Source: Flaveria trinervia (Eukaryota > Streptophyta > Magnoliopsida > Asterales > Asteraceae). Taken from it: a stretch of 64,000 nucleotides of DNA. A program made the position numbers and the translations under genes. The notes below the pieces were generated by a model that saw nothing but the letters and a program-made list of their open reading frames with translations, ran no database searches and was not told the origin of the DNA. The stretch lies in contig CM046442.1 of NCBI GenBank assembly GCA_025506515.1, positions 14,428,863 to 14,492,862 of the forward strand, in the 5' to 3' direction. Of the stretch, positions 46,351-58,131 are shown one piece after another; positions within the stretch are counted from its first letter, which is position 1, and every line of letters starts with the position of its first letter.

Positions 46351-48099
46351 TTCTGTGTACTGTGTACAAGGCCGACCCAATCACCCAGGGCACGCTACAA
46401 AGGTCCTGCCAATCTCAATTGATTGGCCCTATGTGCATAATAGGGTAGCTAACCCGCAGCACAGTTGAGCTAACGACAACATGGTCGTGTACCTCCTGTA
46501 AGCTTACAAAACTTTTTAACATTTTCATTAATGTTCCTCTTCTTTTCTTTATTGCTCTTTCTCTTTATTATTATGATATACTTTAGTAATAATAATAATA
46601 GCAATAATAATAATAAGGAACAATCATAACCATGCATGAAACATCATCATAAATAAGCCCTTAGTCAACCTTGGTCAAAACCCTAAAGCACAGACTCTTA
46701 GAAAATTCTGTAAAAATTTCTAAGTGCTTAGGCGCATGGGAACTATTTGGGCGCAGGGAACTATTTGGGCGTTTCATCACTATATAGGCGCATCAGCCAA
46801 CACTTAATCATTTATCACTTTAGGCGCATGAACTATTCAGGCGCATGGGCACTATTCGTGCGTAAGAACACTTAGGCGCATGGGTTATTCAGACGCATGG
46901 ACACTTAGGTGCATGAGCCACTTGGGCGCATGGGCACTATTGGGGCGCATGGCCCTACACTTAGTCGTCCGACTAATATTTCTAGGCGCATGGACCACTG
47001 TTCAGGCGCATGGGCTATACTTAAACATTTCTAAGGCAATCTTAGGCGCATGGGCTACTGTTCTGGCGCATGGATTACACTTAAATCTTTCTAAGCCATT
47101 TTCAGGCGCATGAGACTTATCTAGGCGCATGGACCCTCTGTGTAACATGTTTCTAGTATGTTTTCAAACCCAATCATCAAACTCATCTGTTCTAAGCTTA
47201 ACATGGCTATTCTAAACATGAATAACCTATAAGCAATTCAAGAATCAACATACAACATGCACAATGCATACGGGTGAACATACATAAACTTGTAAAATCA
47301 TTTTAATACATTTTCAGCCCCAAAGATAGTTCAAAACAAGTGAAAACTGGGGTCTAGAACTCACCTAATACAACTTGGATGTTTCTTCCTTTCTAACCCG
47401 CTTGCAAATGAGTTCAAGCACCTAAAAACAACACCAAACACACACACCTGAGCACATACACAAACACATAAGCACATAAGCATATAACCGGATAAAACCC
47501 GTCAAATCACGAATTCTTACCTTGAATTCGACTTCTCTTCTTCTTCTTTTTCTTCAGCCGAGAGTTTCCCCTGCTCTCTCTCTAAAACCGAAGAAAATGG
47601 TGATGTGAAGTGAGAGTGGGCGGCCATGCCCACCTTTACACCAACTTTTGAAAGATTTGTCCTTTTGGACACTTTTAGTCCTTCCACTTGGACTTTATTG
47701 ATTTTCTTTCATTTATTCTTCATGTCTTGTCTTTTTCAAAATAACCGGGTGTTACAATAATATTTGAATGTTCGGAGAAAACGAACAATATTTATTTAGG
47801 GTTTTTTCAGATGGGGTGCAAAAGTATCTAAATGCCCATCACTTAATTTGCACATGATGGCTAGTTAACAGGTAAATATACGAGATTAACGAAACTGAAT
47901 GAAAATTACAAACTTTTTATATGTTAGGGACAAAGAAGAAAAAAATGTTTTTGCTAAAAAGGCTAGAATGCACCAAACCTTAGAGACTAAAATAACAATT
48001 TACTCTTGGATTTTAAAGGTGATGTTTTCTATGGCGAGAAGAAAAAATTCAAATTCACCCATCCCAAACATAAAAAGATGATTAGTTTTATGATATAAT

Positions 48100-48101
<2 letters not shown>

Positions 48102-48141
<40 letters not shown>

Positions 48142-48161
48142 ATATTATATATATATATATA
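48102..48161. repeat. (AT)n microsatellite
   Basis: About 60 bp of AT dinucleotide with two TT interruptions. Confidence 0.95.
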
Positions 48162-49058
48162 AAAGTTATTTTGGTTTTGAAAAATAAGTGGAACATTAAT
48201 TTACCTACAAAATTAAATATATTAATTTCTTTTCATTAGTTATGAATGTTTTTCTAATCAAAATAACACAAGCAACAAATATATTCTAAATCTAATTAAA
48301 TTATACATACTAATTGTCGATTGATGAGTGTCCTCCATCAAATCTTGATCTAATTAATTAACACACTGTAATGATTCTCATGGTTTTTAAGTTAATAATA
48401 ATTTGTTCGGATCCATCCGCTGTATATATATGCAGACGCATGTGCACATAGTATATGTTTATACTATTAATATTGTAGTTTTCAAAAATACACATTTAGA
48501 ATATGTATGCATTTTATAATAAATAATAAAATGGGTAATATATACGATCTTCGTATTTCTTAACATACCATTAATACTATTAATTCTGAAAAGAACGTAC
48601 GTACTATGTATGTATGTATGTATCTCTAGTATAGGTATGTTAAAAATCATAAACAACTAGAAACCAAACTAAAGAGAATCATTTATATAATATAACATCG
48701 TATTGTTTTTATCTTTGCTATAAATCACTACCATCCGTCCCAATCAATGCATGATCAAAACGATCCAACGTCTAGTAAGAAGTATTTTGTACTCTATATT
48801 ATTTATGGTTGTGCAAAGACTAATAAATCAAGAGGTTGGAGGAAATGATATAATAAATGTGTAGTGTTGGTTAAAAATAATAAACCAAAAGAATATAGGT
48901 TGGTGAGAGATCCATTACGCAAAAGGTCAATTTAACATTATGAACGCAATGCATTAACAAATACTCAAGTCCAACCCCTTCTACCCACCTTCCTCAAACT
49001 CTATTTGTATCACACAAGAGAGCACTAGCCTTAAAACAATAAAAAATTACAAAGCAAC
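48162..49058. other. AT-rich DNA upstream of the small gene
   Basis: Contains a short TATG microsatellite (about 48607-48624). The promoter of the gene at 49059 should lie at its right end, but no convincing TATA box is visible. Confidence 0.4.
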
Positions 49059-49426
49059 ATGTACAAAGGAGTGAAAAGATACTGGCGGAGGAGAGGCTAC
49101 CGCCGCCTCGCCCCGGCCAGCAGAGAACTCGGGTCGAAGCGGAGAAAGTGGTCATGGAAGATAAGGATGCCACCAAGGTTGAAGATAAAGTTGAGGTTTA
49201 AGTTTAACCCTAAGACGATGATTGCAAGGGTTCACGATGCTTATGTGAGAATGATGATGAGAGTGGCGAGTTTACCCGCGGTAAGCAGCAGGGCTATAGC
49301 GGGGTATGGCGGAGGGGGGGTGGTGAGTTTGGGATGAGACCCATCAAGGAGTACGACGAGAAGATGATCATTCATATGTACAACTCGATGGTCATTAGGC
49401 AGGCCCGACTCAAAGAACTCGACTAG
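49059..49426 (+). CDS. Small basic plant protein of unknown function (one frameshift)
   Basis: The start is ATG at 49059 (MYKGVKRYWRRRGYRRL). The frame is open to the G-run at 49314-49320; after it the conserved-looking tail FGMRPIKEYDEKMIIHMYNS lies in another frame and ends at TAG 49424-49426. One more G in the run would join both parts into about 122 residues. I recall a family of short plant proteins with a basic start, a middle with a DAYVRMMM-like helix, and this KEYDEKMI tail, found in many flowering plants without a known role. Arg/Lys-rich, no signal peptide; nuclear or peripheral-membrane location is possible but not shown. A poly(A) signal AATAAA lies at 49564. It is either a real gene with an assembly indel or a recent pseudogene. 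Confidence 0.62.
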
Positions 49427-50819
49427 TGACTCTCAATCATATATCTGGTAAAGTGCGATCCCAGACAAAGGTGTTGAGTTCCATCTAGTCGGTAAAAGAA
49501 GTTATGTCTTGGTAAGATTATTTCGAGAAGATTATTATTGTATGATTAATAATCTTGAATATGAATAAAGTAGGTTACTTTAGTACTGTTTTGATCATGA
49601 TAAACATAAGTGTATGATAATTGTGTGTTTCATTAGATGACGGGATTATGTTATCTGTATAGATGGATATATATTATGAGATTGCAGGTGACGATCGATA
49701 GATATGTATACCGACTATTTAAGGCATATTTAGCTTTCTTTTGTACCGAGGCTCTATTTTTAGGTGGTAGTTCATCTTCATATCAACGTCAAGCAACAAT
49801 TTATTACAACATGCATTTAATATATCACAACAAATGAAGTTGGCAACGTCCCATCATGTTATTTATACCTTTTAACTTTTATATATACTATGGGGGAGCG
49901 ACTTGTTAATTCTTTTTAAGAATATACGGAACACTTATTATAGTTTTTAATCATAAAAATTAATTAAACTAAATGAAAACGGATCAATAGTCGTAATCTA
50001 TTGAAAGTTTTTCTCTCTAAGCAATCAAATAATAATTATCTTTACTCTTTTCTCTTCACTGATTTATTCTTAGCTTCTACGTATTTACATATATTTTAAG
50101 GCTTGGATTGATATTCAGTAAAATAATCCATTTCTTCAAACCGATTAAGGGTAAACTGTTTAAGTAGTCTATCTTCGTACGTATATGTAATTGCCACGTA
50201 TTTGTTAATATAAATCTTTAAGCTTGTCAAACATTTCTTTAAATATTAACGGTCATTTATGTACATGTAAATATTCACACTGTAATCCTTTTGCAATTAA
50301 TAATCTATTTACACACATGTAATTCTTCATGCCGCACATTCAATTTTCCAAATAATTTTTTATTTACATGTATGTAATCTTCATCTTAAGCATCTACTTA
50401 AAAAACAAACCACTTATTTACATATATGCATAGGTAATCGAAAATAGATGATTACACTTGTGTTTGTAAAACTAATGTAAGAATTCTTTGTAAACATAAA
50501 GACATGATTGAGATCTAAATTTACACATTACATAGATGTTTATGTATGTGTAGAAAAAATAATACATGTAGACACAAGTAAACGTTCAAACTATTTAGAA
50601 ATTAAACAAATTTGTTTAACTTACAAATATACATAGTCTTTTCATTCGCCTCTTTTTTCATTGATTTTTACTATTTTCAAAGCAACACAAAGCCTCAAAT
50701 AGATGAAAAGGCCAAAACAATAATTGCAAAATGTGTCATGAATGCAAAACAAACACTAATGAATGAAAAAAACAAAATCAGAAGTTACAAATTTGACTTT
50801 GCTTTAGACTCCTATTTAA
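49427..50819. other. 3' flank of the small gene and AT-rich spacer
   Basis: AATAAA at 49564-49569 fits a poly(A) signal for the gene ending at 49426. 50210-50580 repeats ATTTACAYATATGTAAT-like words loosely. No ORF of note. Confidence 0.45.
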
Positions 50820-51435
50820 GGTTGTAAATGATACAAAAGTTCAGTGAACATTCACAGTTATAAACTGTTTTACAAGAATTCTGCTTATCTTTATTCGTCT
50901 AATAAATAAACAAACACAAATAAAAAAATCGTGTTAGTTACATTTAACGAACGAACACAAGTAAAAACGTCGTGTTAGTTAAATTTAACGAACGAACATG
51001 AACAAACTAAATGTTATATTTATTCATTTATGTTTGTGAATGTTCGATAATGTGTTTACTTATGTTCGATTTGTTTTATTTGCTTATTTATAGATTTTAT
51101 TTTTTATATTTTTATTTGACTATGTTAACCATTAAAAATGTGAAACCTTAGTTATACTATATGTCCCCATCAACATCACCCATTCAACCATTTTTTAAAA
51201 ATATTATGTGAAGTTTGTGTTAAAGCTTGATAAACTTTCATTTATGTTGATGGACACGTGTTTATGTTCTTTTGTCTTTGTTTGTATTAATTATGTTGAG
51301 TAAGTGTTCGTGAATAGTTTATGTTTTTAATAAACAACCACAAACAAGAAATAATTTGATAAGTATTCATGAATAGTTTATAAACAATTTTTTTTCTTAA
51401 TAAATAAACACAAAAAAAATTGTATTTATGTTTTT
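50820..51435. mobile_element. MITE-like repeat with GTTCGTTTGTGTTCG words, copy 1
   Basis: Begins GGTTGTAAATGATACAAAAG and shows many CGAACACAA and TTGTGTTCG words in opposing orientation, so it can fold on itself. The same family occurs at 60195-60690. This word pattern is widespread in plant genomes as short hAT-like elements (from memory). Confidence 0.5.
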
Positions 51436-52706
51436 TCGGTTCTTTTATGGTAGTACTCCTAATTACTTGTCCGGCTATTTCACTTTCAATGATTTTAATT
51501 ATGTCTGCATATTAGTCTTAGCAGCCCAAATCCAATTGCTTTAATATTAAGTTTTTTTTCACAAAATTAATGTTGGTAATCAAGAGGCAATACAACGTAC
51601 ACAAACTGATATGAACGTATTTTAAAACAAGGACCGATAAACTTTCAAATACATTACATACAACTTTGGTCATACACACATGCATATGCTAATTCACGCG
51701 ATGCTTCTCTTGAAAGTGACATGTATCTACATCATATGTCTAATTCCTAACTTACAAACTTTACAACTAGTTCTTTGATTATCTTCTTACTCTAACAAAA
51801 AAATAATGAGAGTGTCACATGTTATCATTACAATTTTCCTTATCAAAATTATTTCGCATCTCTCTCTTATTAAATAATAATTATTTTAATTACTAATAAT
51901 ATTATTTTAATACTTTTTAGTATTAATAAATTAAGAATTAAATCTATTTATTAAGTTTATTTCTAAATAAATTAATGCTTTTAAAAAGCTAATTTTTTAA
52001 AAACAAAATTAAGCAAATTTGGGAGATATAATAAGATTTTTTTTAAATGTATTTTTATATGATTTATTTTAAAACAAAATGTTTATTAAAAAAATTAAAA
52101 ACAATATTTTAAAAAGTCGATATCACTGTTTTATTATTATAGTAATTTCTCATACGCAATTTAAGTTATATCATATCTTAAAATATCATTTTATATTTAA
52201 TAAATTTATTATATTAATATTTACATAAAAGACTCCAAACTATAACTTTATCTTAATGACAGAAAGATCATCATACTTCCATCAATAATGCCATGAGATG
52301 TAGTTTGTTCAGTCAATTTTGGGCACTGAAGTGATACGTTCCCCTGCACGTGAATTGGTGTTGGCGCACTTCCTTCTTTCTTGTCGTCTTTTCTTAACAT
52401 ATTTTCTTTCCTTCGGTTTGTTTTTTACGAATTAACTTGCTTCATTCTTTCTAGTGCCTTTCTTTCTAGCTAAGCTTTTTAGCTTTCTTGTTATTTGATT
52501 GTATCACATTGGTTTCTTTTTTTGCTTGCTTACCACACTGGTCTTGTTTCTTGCTTGCAACACAGGTCTTTATTTCATTTTTGCCATATAGGTCTTTTCT
52601 TCTTATTTGACACACACGTCTTCTTTTGTTACTTATCATAGAAGACTTTCTTCCTTACATGCCACATGGTTATTTTCCTTTTCACTTTCAATTGATGCTT
52701 TGAATG
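51436..52706. other. AT-rich spacer
   Basis: No gene. 52490-52690 is T/C-rich with a loose ~35-bp repeat containing CACACTGGTCTT-like words. GAATG at 52702-52706 is the target duplication of element G. Confidence 0.45.
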
Positions 52707-52920
52707 TATTAAGCCGTGTGCTATTTGAGTAGTTAGTTGTGATAGTTGGAGAAATTAGACATATGCTAATTGAGTTAGTTGAGTTTGTTGAGTTAGTTGG
52801 TTTTTTGTTATATGGTTCTAGAATCTTCAAGATTCCTTTATGTATTCTTATAAATAGGGCCTCTCTATCTCTTGTTTCAATAATATAAAATACAGCTCAA
52901 ATTCTTATTCATTTTCTTCA
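52707..52920 (+). repeat. Element G 5' LTR (214 bp)
   Basis: TATTAAGCC...TTCTTCA; TATAAATAG-type TATA box near 52850; one extra 9-bp GAGTTTGTT unit compared with the 3' LTR. Confidence 0.95.
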
Positions 52921-52932
52921 TGGTATCAGAGT
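52921..52932 (+). promoter_or_regulatory. Element G primer-binding site (tRNA-iMet)
   Basis: TGGTATCAGAGT, one base from the usual complement, directly after the LTR. Confidence 0.9.
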
Positions 52933-53004
52933 TGTGCTCTGTGACTCCGGTGATTCTTCCGGTAGTCTTCTTTCCTGATTTTTCAATGTTCTTCACATAT
53001 CCTT

Positions 53005-53871
53005 ATGACAACTTCATCTTCAACAACAGATGTAACAATGAGTTCAAGTAATCCATTACCTAATATTGCCAATTTTTTGTCTATCAAACTGGATGATAGC
53101 AATTATCTGACTTGGAAACACCAAATCATTACAGTACTGAAAACTTTGGGGCTATTGAAGTACCTCAAATCTGATACAACAATTCCAACTTCTGGTTCCA
53201 CCGAACGAGAGGCTTGGGAGAAGAACGATGGTTATGTTCAAGCTTTACTTACTGCTACTTTATCTTCTTCCATCTTACATCTAGCAAGAAATTCAACATC
53301 AGCATCATCACTGTGGAAAGTGATTGAAGACTCTTTTGTGCAAACTGTTTTCGCAAAACAATCATAGTTACGCACACAATTTCATCTTCTTAAGCAAAAT
53401 ACGAAATCGATTGTTGAATTTCTTAATGAAGCCAAAGAAATTATTGATTCTCTGAATGCTTTTGGTGATCCTATCTCTGATGATCTCCTTGTATTGCAAA
53501 TCCTACAAGGTTTAACTGCTGATTATGAGAATATTGTGATGAATGTTGAGAATCAAGACACGACACTCACCTTCTCTCAACTTCGATCCAAACTACTTGT
53601 CTATGAAGCAAGATTGAAACAGCGACAGTCTTCAAATCCACCGGTTCTTGCTGCTATGGCTGCTATCACCAAGAATCCACCACATATGGACTCATCAAAC
53701 ATGATTTCTTGTCAGATCTGCTCTAAATCTGGTCACCGAGCTTTGACTTGCTACTTTCGTTATACTCCAAATGATGGTTCTCGAAGCAATAGCAGTGGAG
53801 GTTCATCTTGGCGCGATGGAAATCGATCTCGCAGTGGTCGGTCTGTTGGTGGTCGCGGCGGTCAGAGATGA
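53005..53871 (+). pseudogene. Element G gag (broken)
   Basis: ATG at 53005. The N-terminal LDDSNYLTWKHQI motif is the usual Copia gag opening. A UBN2-like capsid region with LQILQGLTADYENIV follows, then one CCHC knuckle CQICSKSGHRALTC (about 53710) and a Gly/Ser/Arg-rich tail. TAG at 53365-53367 (KQS*LRTQ, probably from CAG) splits it, and TGA at 53869-53871 ends the last piece; both fit C-to-T changes. Confidence 0.88.
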
Positions 53872-55210
53872 CCATCGCAGCAACCATCTCGGTTTGCTGC
53901 TCATCTTGCACAGTTTACTCCCGGTGATAGAGGCGGTGGAGTACATAGTGGGTATAATGATGGTTTATTGGGCTCTTCTCCTTATATGGATACTGGTGGG
54001 CCTTTTGTTACTAGTGGACCTTTTGCACAATCATTATATGTAAATAGTGGGCTCTTCTCCTTTGGCCTAACATCACAACAACCTACAACCTCTTCTACTT
54101 CAGCTTTTGGTTCTGGCTTTGGGCCTGGTCATTTTTCAGAATTAGGCCTCCACATCCACTACACCACACTATGGGCTTCATGCTGATTTTTCACGTACTT
54201 GTCAAAATGTTGAATCATGGATTCCCGACTCTGGTGCAACTCGCATATGACTTCTGATCCCTCTATTGTTTTTGGTACTGTTCCTTATACGGGATCTGAG
54301 CGAGTTGTTGTCGGTGATGGCACCTCTCTTTCTATCTCTCATATTGGTTATTCCTATCTTAAATTGTCTAGTTGCATTTTATTACTTCGTCATGTTCTTG
54401 TAGTTCCTGGAATTACAAAGAACTTACTTTCAATCACACAGCTTGTGATTGATTATCCTATATCGGTTTTGTTCTCATGTTTTGGTTTGTCTATACAGAC
54501 GTTCACAGGGCAGCTCCTCCACTACATGCGAGCTAGTCCACACCAGCTATACTCTCTCACTACCACTTTTTCTACATCTCGAGAGTTTTGGCATTCCAGA
54601 CTGGGCCATCCTTCTGATCCTATGCTGTCTAGGCTTTCTTTTTTACCCTTCTCACAAGCTTCGTTAAATAAACCATGTAACTCATGTAGCATTTCAAAAT
54701 CTAGTCATTTACCATTTTATTCAGATGTATCTTATTCTAATGTTCCATTATATGTGATTCATTGTGATATATGGGGGCCATCTCCTGTTTTGTCACGTTC
54801 TGGTTATCGTTATTTCATTACATACATAGATGACTTCTGTCGTTTTACATGGATGTATCCTATGACGAAGCGGTCACAAGCGCTTGATTGCTTTCGTCAT
54901 TTTCGATCTATGGTCGAAAATTTATGTTCATGCACTATCAAACATCTTCAATGTGATGGTGCTCCTGAACTAGTTCATGGTGATATGGCTCGTTATCTTT
55001 CCGAGCTTGGTATTGTATATCGAATCTCTTGTCCATATACACCACAACAAATGGGGTGGCTGAACTTAAGAATAGACATTTATCTGAGGTTGCTAGTGCC
55101 TTATTGTTTCATGGAAATCTACAAAGAAATTTTGGTATGATGCTTATGCTACTGCTTCCTTTCTTATCAATCGTCTTCCTACGCCAATCCTTCATCACTT
55201 AACTCCTTAC
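53872..55210 (+). pseudogene. Element G gag tail, protease and integrase (broken)
   Basis: The Ser/Gly/Phe-rich gag tail continues to about 54190. Protease WIPDSGATR at 54218-54243, then a lost base; VVGDGTSLSISHIG and LLSITQLV follow. Integrase: FWHSRLGHPSDPMLSRL zinc-binding head, WGPSPVLSRSGYRYFITYID and LQCDGAPELV core motifs. PYTPQQ then loses an A (55049-55051), and the rest, through RLPTPILHHLTPYEVLF, is in another frame. Confidence 0.9.
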
Positions 55211-57200
55211 GAAGTTTTGTTTCATGTTCGTCCTGATTATTCCATTCTTCAAACCTTTGGGTGTTTGTGTTATCCGTATCTTGGTGATACTCGTCCGGAT
55301 AAACTCTCTCCCAAATCTACTCCTTGTATTTTTCTTGGCTATGCTCCTAGTCACAGCGGTTATCTTTGTTATGACCCTGGAACTTCTCGCACTATTACTT
55401 CTCGACATGTGATTTTTCATGAGACTGTCTTTGATATTCCAGGCAGCCCTTCTTTGTCTTCTACTTCATCTACTTCCATATCTCTCCTTGATTTCTTCAT
55501 TCCTCCTCCCTCTCTTGTTACTCATCATCCTCCTCTTTCTCCTCCCCTTCCTCCTTCTCCTCCTCCTCCTCCTCCTCCTGCTTCTCATTCCTCTCATCCC
55601 ATGATCACTCATTCTCGTGATCATACTCGCCAGCCTCGACAGTTTCCTAATCATGTTCTTTTTCATGTCACTACAGCTCCTGAGCCTGCTACATTCTCTC
55701 GGGCTCAACGTTATTCTGCTTGGTGGGATGCTATGCGTACTGAGATTGGTGCTCTACATTCCAACCACACTTGGGATCTTGTTCCTTTACCTTCTTCTGC
55801 CAATGTTGTTGGTTGCAAGTGGGTCTATCGGATCAAGCATCATCCGGATGGGTCAGTGAGTCGGTATAAAGCTCGCCTTGTTGCCAAGGGCTTTCATCAG
55901 ACTGAGGGGGTTGACTATACTGAGACTTTTAGTCCTGTAGTCAAACCAACTACCATCCGTCTCATTTTATCTGTTGCCTTTTCTCGAGGATGGCCCATCC
56001 GACAAGTGGATGTCAACAATGCCTTTCTCCATAGTGATCTTTCTGAGACAGTTTACATGTCTCAACCTCTTAGTTTTGTTGACTCCACTCGTCCATATCA
56101 TGTTTGTATTCTTCGCAAGGCTCTATATGGCCTAAGCAAGCTCCCCGAGCTTGGTTTTCTAAGCTTTCTACCGCTCTTCTATCTACTGGTTTCTCTCAGT
56201 GTCTCTCAGATAATTCTTTATTTGTTTATCATCATGATGCTTGTACCTTTTATGTATTGGTGTATGTTGATGATACTATTATCACTGGGAGCTCATCTGA
56301 GTTTGTTACCTCCTTGATTGCTCGGTTACATTCTCAGTTTGCCCTTAAGGACTTGGGATCTTTATCCTATTTCCTAGGTATTCAGACTACCTTTACAGAT
56401 GATTGTCTTCATCTATGTCAGCAGCGTTACTTGCTTGATCTGCTACAGCGTACGGGACTTGCACAGTGTCGTCCTTTGACTACACCTGTTGCATCTGGTC
56501 GACAGTTGTCTCGGCATACAGGGACTCTTTTGGCTGATCCCTCTTTATATCGCAACACTGTTGGTGCTTTGTTGTATCTTGTCTTGACCCGCCCAGAGAT
56601 TGCATATGGGGTTAGTAAGGTGTCTCAGTTCTTACAAACACCTACTGATCAACATTGGGTTGCAGTCAAGCGCATCTTACGGTATCTACGGGGTACCATT
56701 TCTCATGGTCTGACTATTCGTCGCTCCTCTAGTTTTGCAGTTCATGGTTACTCCGATGCAGACCGGGCAGGATGTCCAGATGATCATCGCTCGACTACCG
56801 GCTATTGTGTGTTTCTTGGGCCTAATCTTGTTAGTTGGAGTTCCAAAAAGCAACATACTGTTGCTCATTCTAGTACTGAGGCTGAGTATCGTGCTCTTGC
56901 TCAGACTGCTGCAGAGGTTAGATGGATATTATCTTTGTTACGCGAGTTACACATTCCCTGCCTTCACCTCCGACCTTGTGGTGTGATAACATTGGTGCTA
57001 CTTACCTCGCAATCAATCCTGTATTTCATCAGCGTACGAAGCATATTGAGATTGATCTGCACTTTATTCGAGACATGGTCTTATCCCAGACACTTTGTGT
57101 TAAATATGTTCCTACTACTTCTCAACGGCTGATTTGTTGACTAAAGGCTTATCAACTTCTCGTTTTAATGCCTTACGTTTCAAGCTTCACGTGACTACTC
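55211..57200 (+). pseudogene. Element G reverse transcriptase and RNase H (broken)
   Basis: FGCLCYPYLGD closes the integrase. A Pro/Ser-rich linker (55500-55610) follows. RT: NHTWDLVPLP, GCKWVYRIKHHPDGSVSRYK, ARLVAKGFHQTEGVDY, RQVDVNNAFLH, a lost A at 56134, then the active-site VYVDDTIITGSS near 56265 and FLGIQ. RNase H: YSDADRAGCPDDHRSTTGYC, STEAEYRALAQTAAE, WCDNIGATYLA and HIEIDLHFIRD; frame changes near 56965 and 57127. It ends about 57212. Most breaks are single-base. Confidence 0.92.
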
Positions 57201-57212
57201 CCTGTTCAGCTT

Positions 57213-57221
57213 GAGGGGGCA
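57213..57221 (+). promoter_or_regulatory. Element G polypurine tract
   Basis: GAGGGGGCA directly before the 3' LTR. Confidence 0.85.
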
Positions 57222-57429
57222 TATTAAGCCATGTGCTATTTGAGTAGTTAGTTGTGATAGTTTTTGAGAAATTAGACATGTGCTAATTGAGTTAGTTGAG
57301 TTAGTTGGTTTTTTGTTATATGGTTCTAGAATCTTAAAGATTACTCCATGTATTCTTATAAATAGGGTCTCTCTATCTCTTGTTTCAATAATAAAAAATA
57401 CAGCTCAAATTCTTATTCATTTTCTTCAG
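57222..57429 (+). repeat. Element G 3' LTR (208 bp)
   Basis: Copy of 52707-52920 with about ten differences. Confidence 0.95.
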
Positions 57430-57430
57430 A

Positions 57431-57506
57431 ATGTTGATGTTTTACACAAAAAATGATGTTTTACAAAAAAATTGATGTTTTACAAAAAAATTGATGTTTT
57501 ACACAA
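57431..57506. repeat. ~20-bp tandem repeat, 4 units
   Basis: GATGTTTTACAMAAAAAWT units directly after element G; the first overlaps the target duplication. Confidence 0.85.
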
Positions 57507-58131
57507 CCTTAGATACGGAATTCGGTGTTGTGCTGAAGGGTGAATGTGTGTGATTTGATCCATTCAATTGCTATTTATTTGAAAAAAGTTATTCTTCAAG
57601 TTTTCAATATAAATATACTTTATTATATATATTTTAATTATCAAGTTCTATGTATATTTTTTTTGCATATATTACAACTATTTAATTTTTTTAAAATTTT
57701 TTTCAACTCAATACTTTTATATTTTTTACAATTTAATACTTACAATTTTTCCCTTTTAATTTTATTCTTTTATATTTTTCATCTCTTATAAATTTTTCGT
57801 TTCTCATTTCGTTCTAAATTTTGAGACTTGCATGTTGTAACGTGCGTGTGTGGTTCAACGTTGTCACGCCTATTTTTTTTCTCCGTTTAACGGCACCGTG
57901 ACAAAGTGTGGGTCTTAGATCGATTTAGTTGTTTTTAATGTTTTACGTTTCACGTATCCGGTTTAACATTTTTATGTCTACTTTCTGTTCGATTTTATTT
58001 TTTCCTTTTTATTTCCTTTTCAGTACGAGTTTTTTTCGGTGTTGATGGTCACTAATGATGACGTGACATTGATGCTTATTGATACGGTTTTATGCCCCCG
58101 TCACAACGCGGAGGCTTAATATGAGTTTAAT
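57507..58131. other. AT-rich spacer
   Basis: No gene; 57838-57910 has a GC-richer patch (CGTGCGTGTGTGG, ACGGCACCGTGAC) of unknown nature. Confidence 0.4.

Larger units (their letters stand above)
42164..47757 (-). repeat. Element E: solo LTR of a Tekay-like Gypsy family, split by F
   Basis: On the plus strand it begins TGTAAAGCCTCGTTTCCGG, like the LTR ends of B (TGTAAGGCCCCGTTTCCGG), and ends ACCGGGTGTTACA, like their starts. The target duplication ATAAT is perfect (42159-42163 and 47758-47762). The net length without F is about 2.03 kb, matching A and B. It contains three 24-bp CCCTCGAAAGGGTCAACT-like units (46289-46350) and a cluster of GGCGCATGG words (46730-47140), at the place where A and B have their CGCATG cluster. 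Confidence 0.88.
41975..48010. mobile_element. Small terminal-inverted-repeat element split by solo LTR E
   Basis: 41978-42140 and 47870-48008 are inverted copies: both contain TTCATTTTCGTTAA-like and AAACTTT...GTCC words in mirrored order, and the right end reads GAGTAAATTGT on the minus strand. Without E (42164-47757 plus one duplication) the element is about 440 bp. No coding capacity; a Mutator-like MITE is the likeliest class. Confidence 0.55.
52707..57429 (+). mobile_element. Element G: compact Ty1/Copia retrotransposon
   Basis: LTRs at 52707-52920 and 57222-57429; target duplication GAATG perfect (52702-52706 and 57430-57434). Order: LTR, primer-binding site, gag, protease, integrase, RT, RNase H, polypurine tract, LTR. 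The LTRs begin TATTAAGCC and end TTCTTCA, so they lack the usual TG start. The LTR copies differ at roughly ten sites in 210, suggesting an insertion millions of years old (inference). Confidence 0.95.

Noticed and set aside
47899..48081. 60-codon ORF next to the AT microsatellite
   Set aside because: It overlaps the right arm of the split MITE and has no recognisable content.
57540..57791. 83-codon Phe/Leu/Ile-rich ORF as a membrane peptide
   Set aside because: AT-rich DNA read as Phe/Ile/Leu; no codon bias or context supporting translation.
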